Of a stretch of DNA of 64,000 nucleotides, positions 31,671 to 39,305 are shown one piece after another. The notes under the pieces were generated by a model. The model was not told where the DNA came from. It worked only from the letters and a program-made list of their open reading frames with translations, and made no database searches. Source of the stretch: Halopseudomonas salina (lineage in GTDB: Bacteria; Pseudomonadota; Gammaproteobacteria; Pseudomonadales; Pseudomonadaceae); NCBI RefSeq assembly GCF_008641105.1, contig NZ_VTTI01000006.1:176139-240138 (forward strand), written 5' to 3'. Numbering within the stretch: the first letter of the stretch is position 1; each line of letters opens with the position of its first letter. The position numbers and the translations under genes are program-made.

Positions 31671-32309
31671 TCAGCGATTGGGCTGAGGCGTCATCCGCAG
31701 GTAAGGCTTGACCTTGCGGTAGCCTTTCGGGAAGCGACGCTTGATCTCTTCCTCGTCCTGAAGGGACGGCACAATGACCACGTCATCACCGTCGACCCAG
31801 TTGCCCGGGGTGGCGCACTTGTAATTGTCGGTGAGTTGCAGGGAGTCGATAACCCGCAGGATCTCGTTGAAGTTACGCCCCGTACTGGCCGGATAGGTGA
31901 TCATCAATCGGACCTTCTTGTTCGGGTCGATTATGAATAGCGAGCGCACCGTCAATGTGTCGCTGGCATTGGGGTGAATCAGGTCATAGAGATCCGAGAC
32001 CTTGCGGTCATGGTCGGCAATGATCGGAAAGTTCACCACGGTAGCCTGGGTCTCATTGATGTCGTCGATCCAGCGAGTGTGTGACTCGACCGGATCTACC
32101 GACAAGGCTATGGCCTTGACGCCGCGTGCGGCGAACTCGTCTTTCAGCTTGGCTGTCAGGCCCAGTTCGGTGGTGCAAACCGGTGTGAAGTCCGCCGGAT
32201 GCGAAAACAGCACGACCCAGCTGTCTCCAATCCAGTCATGAAACTTGATGGGGCCCTCACTGGAATCCTGCTCGAAGTTGGGTGCTATATCGCCGAGTTT
32301 GATACTCAT
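31671..32309 (-). CDS. lsfA: 1-Cys peroxiredoxin (Prx6/LsfA type)
   Basis: 212 residues. The peroxidatic cysteine is C45 in SHPADFTPVCTTELG, and the Prx6-type C-terminal region follows (VDGDDVVIVPSLQDEEEIKRRFPKGYRKVKPYLR). No resolving cysteine is visible in the C-terminal half, so it is a 1-Cys enzyme. LsfA reduces peroxides in Pseudomonas and matters for oxidative stress tolerance. It converges on the Mn exporter gene, which is notable since Mn and peroxide resistance are linked. Confidence 0.9.
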   Translation of the reverse strand: MSIKLGDIAPNFEQDSSEGPIKFHDWIGDSWVVLFSHPADFTPVCTTELGLTAKLKDEFAARGVKAIALSVDPVESHTRWIDDINETQATVVNFPIIADHDRKVSDLYDLIHPNASDTLTVRSLFIIDPNKKVRLMITYPASTGRNFNEILRVIDSLQLTDNYKCATPGNWVDGDDVVIVPSLQDEEEIKRRFPKGYRKVKPYLRMTPQPNR

Positions 32310-32424
32310 GTCTTTATCTCCATTTAATGTGAAGCCGACCGCTGCGGCTGGCTACAGCCTAGACAGACTTCCCGCTTTTTGCCTGTTCCGCTGCAGCCGC
32401 CGCTCATTGGTAGGTCTGGATCTG

Positions 32425-33240
32425 TCAGCGCTTGGCTGACGATTCATACAAGGGTTTGACCCTGGGTATGGTCGCTCGCAGGGTTTCAATTCGACCGCCA
32501 GTGGAAGGGTGAGTGCTGAGAAACTGCGGAGGGCTGCCCTGAGAGGCGCTGGCCATTTTCTGCCAGAGGCTTACTGCCGCTTCCGGTGCGTACCCGGCGC
32601 GTGCAGCAAGCTCCATGCCGATCAGATCGGCTTCGGTTTCATTTGAACGGCTGTTGGGCAGCATCAGGCCGTATTGCACAGCGGCATCGGCCACCTGCAT
32701 GCTGCCCTCACCCAGGCCGAGTAGGGCGCCAGCGATCTGGGTGCCCATCTGTGAAGTATAGGCGCGGGAAATCGCTTCCCGGCCGTGCTCGCGCAGGGCG
32801 TGGGCAATCTCGTGACCCATGATCTGAGCTATCTCGGCATCAGTCAGTTTCAGCTTGTCGACTATGCCGGTATAAAACAGAATCTTGCCGCCTGGAGCCG
32901 CGCTGGCGTTGATCTGATCGCTCTTGATCAGATTGACCTCCCAATTCCAGTTTTTCGCTTCTGGCCGGAAGTGGGTTACCTGGGGTATCAGGTGGTTGGA
33001 GATGCGGCGCAGGCGATTGAGCATCGCCTTGTCAGTATTCAGGAGGCCCTTGGAGCGCGCCTCGGCCAGCTGTTTGGCGTAAGACTGTGCGGCCATCTTG
33101 TCGACTTCGTCACTGGAGAGGCCGCCGAACATGTATTGGGTACGGTCAACGCCTACGGCACCGCCCTGGGTAGTTTGCACTGCCTGGCACCCGGTCAGTA
33201 TCAGCAGAGGGAGCAAGAGTAGTATGAGACGACTGCGCAT
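32425..33240 (-). CDS. M48-family metalloprotease lipoprotein
   Basis: 271 residues with a lipoprotein signal (LLLLPLLILTGC, lipidated C18) and the zinc motif HEIAH at residues 143-147; the third ligand Glu is probably in NETEADLIGMEL. It belongs with the LoiP/YcaL/BepA-like periplasmic proteases involved in outer membrane quality control. It has no TPR extension, so it is nearer LoiP than BepA. GTWGQMGTQIAG-like and STHPSTGGRIETL segments fit the family. Confidence 0.9.
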   Translation of the reverse strand: MRSRLILLLLPLLILTGCQAVQTTQGGAVGVDRTQYMFGGLSSDEVDKMAAQSYAKQLAEARSKGLLNTDKAMLNRLRRISNHLIPQVTHFRPEAKNWNWEVNLIKSDQINASAAPGGKILFYTGIVDKLKLTDAEIAQIMGHEIAHALREHGREAISRAYTSQMGTQIAGALLGLGEGSMQVADAAVQYGLMLPNSRSNETEADLIGMELAARAGYAPEAAVSLWQKMASASQGSPPQFLSTHPSTGGRIETLRATIPRVKPLYESSAKR

Positions 33241-33365
33241 TTGGGAATAATCCTGTGTTATGAATTCGACCGATCGAGTCGTTTGATTCGATTGTTTGGT
33301 CAGCAGTGTGCACTAGATAGGTACCTGCCAACCGATTATAAATGCCTATCCGTTGAAAATGGTGC

Positions 33366-33392
33366 TGAAGATCCGCATGTGCCAGCCGATAA
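33366..33392 (+). promoter_or_regulatory. Sigma-28 (FliA) type promoter before the chemoreceptor gene
   Basis: A perfect -10 GCCGATAA (33385-33392) lies 15 bp from TGAA (33366-33369), which differs by one base from the TAAA -35 core. The promoter ends 33 bases before the chemoreceptor ATG. FliA controls chemoreceptor genes in Pseudomonas, so the context agrees. Confidence 0.7.
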
Positions 33393-33425
33393 CGCTATAG
33401 GGAATATGTCCAGCCGGGGTAACGC

Positions 33426-35561
33426 ATGAAATTCAAATCCATTCAGTCAGCCATTGTAGTACTTGCTGGGGCTTGCCTGTTCGCTGCAGTTGGTCTGGTC
33501 ACGCTGTACAGCATCAACTCTGCGAACCGCAGTCAACAATTTGTGCAGGATAGCAGCCGTGAGCTGATCGAGCGCCAGGTCAGGGAGCGACTCACCGCTG
33601 TCGCCACCGCTGAAAGTCAGCGCATTCGCCGGCGCTTGAGCGACCCCTTCATGGTTGCCGATCAACTCTCCCAGCTTAACCGCTTGCTGGGTGAACTGGA
33701 GCCCGATGGTTTGTCCACACTGATGATGAGCCGGGAGGAAATGGTCCGGGTGTTGCGCAATACCCTGGTGCAGAACCCCGAGCTGTTAGGCGTGTACGTC
33801 GGCTGGGAACCCAATGCGTTTGATGATCTCGACCAGTACTTTGAAGGTATCGAAACCGACGGTTACGACGGCACCGGCCGTTTCATGCCCTGGTGGTTCC
33901 GCGACGACAACGGAGAGCCGCAGCTGGACGCCTTGTCTGACCTTGAGAGCGAGACGCTCACGGCTACCGGCGTGCGGGAGGGCGAGTACTATCTGTGCCC
34001 GCGCGATACCCTCAAGCCCTGTGTCGCCGATCCTGCCCCCTATGACCTGGGTGGCAAGCAGGTCATGTTGTCCTCGTTCACTGTCCCGATTATGTCCGAG
34101 GGTGAGTTCCGCGGAATAGTGGGGGTGGATCTGTCACTGGACTTTATCCAGCAGACACTCCAACAAAACAACGCCGGCCTCTTCAACGGCCTTGGCGACC
34201 AGGCGCTGATCAGCAGTAATGGCAGGCTGGTTGCCTATACCGGTGATGACGCCCGGCCCGGTGACCCTGCGAGTAATATCCTTGATGCCAATGAGCTGGC
34301 CAATATTCAGGCTCTGGGTGATGAGCTGATTTACGATGTGGACCAAGCGGGTGGCCATATCGAACTGGTGATGCCGGTTCCTATTGGCGATACGGGCACA
34401 CGTTGGACCTTGCTCATCACCTTGCCGTTGGATGCCGTCATGAGCGATGTGGCTACGCTGACCAACGAAATGAAAACCCGTCAGGCAAGCGATACCGCAA
34501 CGCTGATAGCCATTGGCGTTGTTGTGGCCCTGGGCGGTTTGCTGGTGATGGTGCTACTGGGGCTCAGCCTGTCGCGTCCAGCGCGTCGCCTGGTAGCCAT
34601 GCTGGATAATATTGCCCAGGGGGAGGGTGACCTGACCAAGCGCCTGACGGTAGATCGGGGTGACGAGCTGGGTTCTATTGCCATAGGCTTCAACCGATTC
34701 CTGGACAAATTGCAGGCGATGATTCGCGAAGTAGTCGGGTCTGTTGCCCAGGTCACCGACGCCTCCGAACACACCGCTGATATTGCCATGCGTACCAACG
34801 ACGGTATTCAGCGGCAGCTGAGCGAGATTGATCAGGTGGCAACAGCGGTGACACAGATGACTGCCACCGCGCAGGACGTGGCTCGTAATGCCTCCCAGGC
34901 TGCGGAAGCGGCGCGAAACGCTGATGGATCGGCCAGTCACGGACGTGATGTGGTCAAGGCCAGCGCGGCTGCAACGCTGAGCCTGGCAGAAGATATCAAC
35001 AAGGCCGTCGCCAGCGTGCAGTCCCTGGCTCGCGATAGCGATAATATTACCGGCATTCTGGCGACCATCCGCGGGATCGCGGAGCAGACCAACCTGCTTG
35101 CGCTGAATGCGGCCATCGAGGCAGCACGCGCGGGCGAACAGGGCCGCGGATTTGCAGTGGTGGCGGACGAGGTCCGGAACCTGGCCCAGAAAACGCAGAG
35201 TTCGACTGAAGAAATTCAGACCATGATCGAACAGTTGCAGAAGGGCACCCGCGATACTGTGAAAGTCATGGAGCAGAGTCGTAGCCGGACTGAGGAGAGC
35301 GTGCTGCAGGCAGAAGAAGCCGACGCTGCGCTGACGTCCATTACCCAGGCTGTGTCGATCATTACCGAGATGAACACCCAGATTGCCAGCGCCGCCGAAG
35401 AACAGAGCGCAGTGGCCGAAGATGTAAATCGCAATGTATCAACCATCGATCAGGTGGCCAAATCCGTTGCCGGTGGTGCCCAGGAAGCATCCGAAGCCAG
35501 TGCGGGTCTGACCCGTCTGGCTGAGCAGCAGCGCCGATTGATCAATCAGTTCAAGGTCTGA
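33426..35561 (+). CDS. Methyl-accepting chemotaxis protein
   Basis: 711 residues: TM1 (about 9-30), a periplasmic Cache-type sensor of about 320 residues ([35 protein letters not shown]), TM2 (about 357-383), HAMP, and a cytoplasmic signalling domain with the tip [28 protein letters not shown]. The double-Cache sensor usually binds amino acids or organic acids; the ligand is unknown. It has no C-terminal CheR-tethering pentapeptide, ending LINQFKV. No che genes are nearby, so it is a stand-alone receptor. Confidence 0.95.
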   Translation: MKFKSIQSAIVVLAGACLFAAVGLVTLYSINSANRSQQFVQDSSRELIERQVRERLTAVATAESQRIRRRLSDPFMVADQLSQLNRLLGELEPDGLSTLMMSREEMVRVLRNTLVQNPELLGVYVGWEPNAFDDLDQYFEGIETDGYDGTGRFMPWWFRDDNGEPQLDALSDLESETLTATGVREGEYYLCPRDTLKPCVADPAPYDLGGKQVMLSSFTVPIMSEGEFRGIVGVDLSLDFIQQTLQQNNAGLFNGLGDQALISSNGRLVAYTGDDARPGDPASNILDANELANIQALGDELIYDVDQAGGHIELVMPVPIGDTGTRWTLLITLPLDAVMSDVATLTNEMKTRQASDTATLIAIGVVVALGGLLVMVLLGLSLSRPARRLVAMLDNIAQGEGDLTKRLTVDRGDELGSIAIGFNRFLDKLQAMIREVVGSVAQVTDASEHTADIAMRTNDGIQRQLSEIDQVATAVTQMTATAQDVARNASQAAEAARNADGSASHGRDVVKASAAATLSLAEDINKAVASVQSLARDSDNITGILATIRGIAEQTNLLALNAAIEAARAGEQGRGFAVVADEVRNLAQKTQSSTEEIQTMIEQLQKGTRDTVKVMEQSRSRTEESVLQAEEADAALTSITQAVSIITEMNTQIASAAEEQSAVAEDVNRNVSTIDQVAKSVAGGAQEASEASAGLTRLAEQQRRLINQFKV

Positions 35562-35571
35562 TCCGTCCGCG

Positions 35572-36222
35572 TCACTCCAGGGTCACGGCCTTGCCGCTGG
35601 GCGCACAGCATTGTGCGCCCAGCGTGGTCGGGCTGCTCATGGACGGATTGACCGGGTGCATCATGGTTACCTGGGATGTCGCGTTGAGTAACAGGGGCTG
35701 AAGAGCGCCGAGGGCGGTTGCTGAGGCGAGCCAGATGGCCTGCTCGGCAGCATTCAAGGTTACCGGCATTCGCGCGGACAGGCGCGCAGGCAGGCCCTTG
35801 GCAGGCGCAGTCACCAGGGCGCAGCTATCCCAGAAACTGCCATCCTCCAGGCTGTATCGCTCCCAGAGCCCGGCTATCGCCAGCCCGCCCTGGTGGCGAC
35901 GAAGGTACCAGGGTTGTTTGCGCTTGCCCTGGGCATGCCAGACAAAGAACCCATCGACCGGAATGATGCAGCGCCGCTGGGCAAAAGCCTCTCCGAACAT
36001 GGGTTTTTCGTGAAGGAATTCGGCCTGGGCGCTGAAAGCCGCACGATCAAGCTGCCGCAGCCAGCCAGGTGTGAGGTTCCATAGCACCTTGGCACATTCC
36101 ATCTTGCTTGCAGCTTTGCGCAGAATCAGCAGCTGCTGTCCCGGTGCCAGGTTCCATTGCGGCTTCCAGCCCTCTGGCAGGTCCTTCACGGGCGCGGTAA
36201 ATTGCGCCAGGCGACCGCTCAC
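35572..36222 (-). CDS. SRAP (YedK/HMCES)-like protein lacking the active-site residues
   Basis: 216 residues aligning with SRAP proteins, which crosslink to abasic sites in ssDNA through Cys2: MSGRLAQF, WNLAPGQ, EKPMFGEAFAQRRCIIPVDGFF and RMPVTL are all in the right places. But Cys2 is Ser (GTG-AGC codons), the Asn of INARAE is Ser64 (FSAQAE), the Glu of GFYEW is Val94 (GFFVW), and the His of HDRMP is Ser149 (LSARMP). The gene is intact, so it is probably a non-catalytic paralogue. The GTG start overlaps the stop of the DUF2007 gene (GTGA), so it is translationally coupled. Confidence 0.8.
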   Translation of the reverse strand: MSGRLAQFTAPVKDLPEGWKPQWNLAPGQQLLILRKAASKMECAKVLWNLTPGWLRQLDRAAFSAQAEFLHEKPMFGEAFAQRRCIIPVDGFFVWHAQGKRKQPWYLRRHQGGLAIAGLWERYSLEDGSFWDSCALVTAPAKGLPARLSARMPVTLNAAEQAIWLASATALGALQPLLLNATSQVTMMHPVNPSMSSPTTLGAQCCAPSGKAVTLE

Positions 36223-36458
36223 AGATCGTCCATTTCAGGCATGATCGGGGTGGCCTGCTGCCAATCACCGATCAGTTCCCGCGCCAGCCCTAGGTCCTCG
36301 GGGGCTACCCACAGGCCGAGCAGATCCATTGCCGGTAGTTCGCCCATGCCGCCCTGCAGATACTCACCGCTCAGGTAGCAGTTAATGTGATGGTCAGTCA
36401 GCAATTGACGCAGCAGGTGCGCTTCAGACATGTCCTGCGGTTTGTAGGCACACAACAT
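36219..36458 (-). CDS. DUF2007 (putative signal-transducing) protein
   Basis: 79 residues: MLCAYKPQDMSEAHLLRQLL, then INCYLSGEYLQGGMGELPAMDLLGLWVAPEDLGLARELI. This matches the DUF2007 fold, a small alpha/beta domain related to PII-like proteins; its function is not established. It lies two bases after the CPXCG gene and overlaps the SRAP-like gene, so the three form an operon. Confidence 0.85.
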   Translation of the reverse strand: MLCAYKPQDMSEAHLLRQLLTDHHINCYLSGEYLQGGMGELPAMDLLGLWVAPEDLGLARELIGDWQQATPIMPEMDDL

Positions 36459-36460
36459 GT

Positions 36461-36655
36461 TCAGTCCTGTTCCCTGCGCAGATCTACGTGATAATCATCG
36501 TTGGCGTGGTCGATCCACAGGTTGACGAGGATCGGCTGACAGCAGACCTGACAGTCCTCAACATAGGCTTGGGTGCCTCCGGACAGGTCAAGCAGCAGTG
36601 ATATGGGCTCGTCACAGTGCGGACAGTGCAACTGGGCTTCTTCGATCGCCTGCAT
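36461..36655 (-). CDS. CPXCG-motif cysteine-rich protein
   Basis: 64 residues with two Cys pairs, CPHCDEP and CQVCCQP, that should bind one zinc, followed by an acidic tail (DHANDDYHVDLRREQD). It belongs to the small CPXCG family, usually found beside DUF2007 proteins. AGGAG lies before the ATG (AACAGGAGCAAAATCACATG). The function is unknown. Confidence 0.88.
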   Translation of the reverse strand: MQAIEEAQLHCPHCDEPISLLLDLSGGTQAYVEDCQVCCQPILVNLWIDHANDDYHVDLRREQD

Positions 36656-36768
36656 GTGATTTTGCTCCTGTTATTGGCTTCCCGGCAGTGTAGCCCTATC
36701 GGCAATCTGGCGAAACCGGCCGTCGGAACGCATAATGCGCGGCTTGAACACCTTCAAACGAGGATGAC

Positions 36769-37938
36769 ATGGTCGAGTTCGACGCGATAAGACCCTATAC
36801 CGATGAAGAGGTCCCTGCAGTATTGCAGCGACTGACACGGGACAATGAGCTTCTGGGAATCCTGGCCAGCCATCATTTTCCACGATTGAATCGGTGGTTC
36901 CCCGGCCTGGTCAAAAAGACGGTAGGGGCGGGGCTACGCCGGGAAGCGCGTCGAATCGATAGCGTGGATGCGCTGCAACAGCGCATCGAGCCTTACCTGG
37001 ATCGTCTTATCGAGCGCAGCGTCGCTGATGTCAGTTACAGCGGGCTGGATCGTCTGGCCAAGAACAGTCCTTATCTGTTTCTTGCCAATCACCGTGACAT
37101 CGTCATGGATCCGGCGTTCGTCAATTATGCGCTCTACCATGCGGGACATCCCACGCCCCGTATTGCCATCGGTGACAACCTGCTGCAAAGGCCCTTTGTC
37201 AGTGACCTGATGCGCCTGAACAAGAGCTTTATTGTGCATCGCTCGGTGACTGGCCGGCGGGAGAAGCTTAGCGTTTATCAGACATTGTCGGCGTATATCA
37301 ATCATTCCATTGCAACTGGCAATTCCATCTGGATTGCTCAGGCCGAGGGACGCGCCAAGGATGGCCTGGATGAAACTGATACCGCGATCATCAAGATGCT
37401 GTGCATGAGCCGCAAGGGTGAAGACTTCGCCCAGATCGTCCGCAGTCTGAATATCGTGCCTGTTTCCATTGCCTATGAATGGGACCCTTGCGATCAGATG
37501 AAAGCGCGCGAGTTGGAGCAGCGTGCGCGCACCGGCACCTATGTGAAGGAGCCAGGGGAGGATGACCGTTCCATTGCGAAGGGATTGACTGGCTACAAAG
37601 GGCATGTACACGTGGCGTTCGGTGAGCCATTGACGGGCGAGTACCCCGATGCGAAAGCCGTTGCCCGTGAGGTAGACAGACAGATATTGCAGAGTTACAG
37701 GCTGCAACCGAGCAATTTCATGGCTGTCGAAAATCTGCCTGATTTCATGGCCATGCCGGGCATACAGGCGTTCATGGGCAACTGGCGGGAGGGCTTCAAG
37801 CCGGAGCGGCTGGCCAGTGAAAAGGCGCGCTTCGAGGAGCGTCTCAGCGGCTGCTGCGCTGCGCAGCAGAAATGGTGGTTGCTGCAGTATGCCAACCCGG
37901 CGATCAGTGCGTTGGCTGCTTCAGACCAGAGTGCTTAG
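36769..37938 (+). CDS. Putative glycerolipid acyltransferase (PlsC/GPAT fold)
   Basis: 389 residues. The acyltransferase block is YLFLANHRDIVMDPAF near residues 103-117, with the conserved His and Asp spaced one residue further apart (H108, D114) than the classic HX4D; the substrate-binding segment IWIAQAEGRAKDGLD follows. It has no obvious membrane span. It acts probably on lysophosphatidate or glycerol-3-phosphate, but the acceptor is not certain. Its 3' end overlaps the convergent gene by 18 bases. Confidence 0.85.
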   Translation: MVEFDAIRPYTDEEVPAVLQRLTRDNELLGILASHHFPRLNRWFPGLVKKTVGAGLRREARRIDSVDALQQRIEPYLDRLIERSVADVSYSGLDRLAKNSPYLFLANHRDIVMDPAFVNYALYHAGHPTPRIAIGDNLLQRPFVSDLMRLNKSFIVHRSVTGRREKLSVYQTLSAYINHSIATGNSIWIAQAEGRAKDGLDETDTAIIKMLCMSRKGEDFAQIVRSLNIVPVSIAYEWDPCDQMKARELEQRARTGTYVKEPGEDDRSIAKGLTGYKGHVHVAFGEPLTGEYPDAKAVAREVDRQILQSYRLQPSNFMAVENLPDFMAMPGIQAFMGNWREGFKPERLASEKARFEERLSGCCAAQQKWWLLQYANPAISALAASDQSA

Positions 37939-38199
37939 CAGGCTCAATGCCATAGCCAGCGCCAGGCAACCGAGCCCAATGCGACGGAACATCCGATTCA
38001 CCCGGTTATCAAGGGGCGCTTCTTCGCTATTCAGAGTGTTAGCGATGCCTGCAGTCAGTTGTAAGCTTCCGCGCGCTGCGCGCCACTGCGCAGCAAACAC
38101 CAGCCAGCTACCCGACAGCGCATAGAATAGTGCCAGGCCATTGATGACCAGTGCTGGGTTGCTCAGGTAATACAGCCAGGCAGCCTGAAAAAGGGGCAT
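37921..38199 (-). CDS. Small membrane protein of unknown function
   Basis: 92 residues with three hydrophobic segments and a polar middle (NTLNSEEAPLDNRVNRMFRRI). I do not recognise it. The ATG at 38199 is chosen because GGAGG lies seven bases upstream; a longer frame to 38232 adds eleven residues without such a site. Convergent with the acyltransferase gene. Confidence 0.7.
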   Translation of the reverse strand: MPLFQAAWLYYLSNPALVINGLALFYALSGSWLVFAAQWRAARGSLQLTAGIANTLNSEEAPLDNRVNRMFRRIGLGCLALAMALSLLSTLV

Positions 38200-38559
38200 A
38201 CAAAAACCTCCGGACATGATGATGTTCGGCAACCTGCCCGGTATTGTTGTTATGTTGGCCTGGCTACGACGAAGCGCGAATTCGAGTTAAAAAGGTACCT
38301 GAACGCCACCGTACTCTGCTGGCGGTCCGCCCAGAAACGGGCGCGATTATAGCGCGCCCGCCTGCCTTTTTCGACCGCCTGTTGGGGTAAATCACTCTGT
38401 ATGGAAACGAAAGAAGGAGTGCTGCAGGCATACTATTGCAGCTAATCCCGGTATTCTTGGCTTTGGATAGCGCCCCCTGCGTGGGTCAATACGATCACTA
38501 CGCAACATCGGTGGGTTTTCGGCGTCCAACGTTCAGGCCTTATCTAATTGGAGTACCCC
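38200..38559. other. Gene-free stretch with a strong hairpin
   Basis: Contains GGGCGCG (38339-38345) and CGCGCCC (38353-38359) around a seven-base loop, followed within ten bases by TTTTT on the + strand, which resembles a terminator for rightward transcription. No gene to its left on that strand reaches it except the acyltransferase 400 bases upstream. Promoters for the flanking divergent genes must also lie here. Confidence 0.45.
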
Positions 38560-39021
38560 ATGAAAAGACAATTTGTGTTGATCTGTATGCTCGGTAGCCT
38601 GCTCGTTCTGTCGGGTTGCGCCTCCTCATTGACGGGCGAGACTTATAGCCGAGATGACGCTCGCAGGCCCCAGGTAGTGCGCACGGGGGTTGTCGAGACA
38701 GTGCGGCCGGTTCAGATCGAAGGCAGCAAGACGATTATCGGCCCGGCTGCAGGCGCCGCAATCGGCGGTGTTGCTGGCAGCGGTGTGGGTGGTGGCCGCG
38801 GCGCGGCGATTGCCACGGTGATCGGTGCAGTGGCAGGCGGCATGGCAGGTGCTGCGGCTGAGGAGGGTATCACCCGAGCCCAGGGCGTCGAAATCACCGT
38901 TCGCGAGGATGATGGCAGCATGCGTGCCTATGTGCAGGAAGCCTCGCCCGAGGTGACCTTCAGGCCTGGAGATCGCGTCCGGATACAGACGCTCAATGGG
39001 CAGACCCGGGTCGTCAAATAG
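38560..39021 (+). CDS. SlyB-like glycine-zipper outer-membrane lipoprotein
   Basis: 153 residues: lipoprotein signal (LGSLLVLSGC), then a glycine-zipper hydrophobic hairpin (IIGPAAGAAIGGVAGSGVGG, ATVIGAVAGGMAGAAAEEG) and a C-terminal beta domain (GDRVRIQTLNGQTRVVK). SlyB/PcpP lipoproteins maintain outer-membrane integrity and in enterics are PhoPQ-regulated. The ATG at 38560 has TTGGAG six bases upstream; the in-frame ATG at 38548 lacks one. Confidence 0.88.
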   Translation: MKRQFVLICMLGSLLVLSGCASSLTGETYSRDDARRPQVVRTGVVETVRPVQIEGSKTIIGPAAGAAIGGVAGSGVGGGRGAAIATVIGAVAGGMAGAAAEEGITRAQGVEITVREDDGSMRAYVQEASPEVTFRPGDRVRIQTLNGQTRVVK

Positions 39022-39042
39022 TCTGCAATCGGCTGTTTCAAG

Positions 39043-39078
39043 GAGCGTTGGGTGGGTGACTGGAACCACCTGACGCTC
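39043..39078 (+). other. Interrupted hairpin downstream of the SlyB-like gene
   Basis: GAGCGT-tg-GGTGG (39043-39055) pairs with CCACC-tg-ACGCTC (39066-39078) around a ten-base loop. It lies 21 bases after the stop, but only TT follows, so it is a weak or Rho-aided terminator at best. Confidence 0.45.
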
Positions 39079-39271
39079 TTGGGGGATGCATTGTCATGGC
39101 CAGATCCCATCAGATTTTGATTCAAAGTGTTTCAGAGGTAACAGTTCTTCTTCTTATTTATAGCGCTCTGGCCGTCGGCCTTTGCAGTTTGATTGTCGGC
39201 GTTAGTCAAGATATTCCATCAGGTTCTTAATGTGTAAATTGAGTGTTCCAGGGTTTACGGGAGCGCACTTG

Positions 39272-39304
39272 ATGTCATTACACGATCTACCGGGACCGGC
39301 CTGA
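39272..39304 (+). CDS. Ten-residue leader ORF coupled to mrpA
   Basis: ATG TCA...TGA encodes MSLHDLPGPA. GGGAG lies nine bases before this ATG, whereas mrpA itself has no clear ribosome-binding site; the leader stop ends one base before the mrpA ATG (TGAGATG). Translation of the leader may therefore feed mrpA by reinitiation. It could also be chance. Confidence 0.4.
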   Translation: MSLHDLPGPA

Positions 39305-39305
39305 G

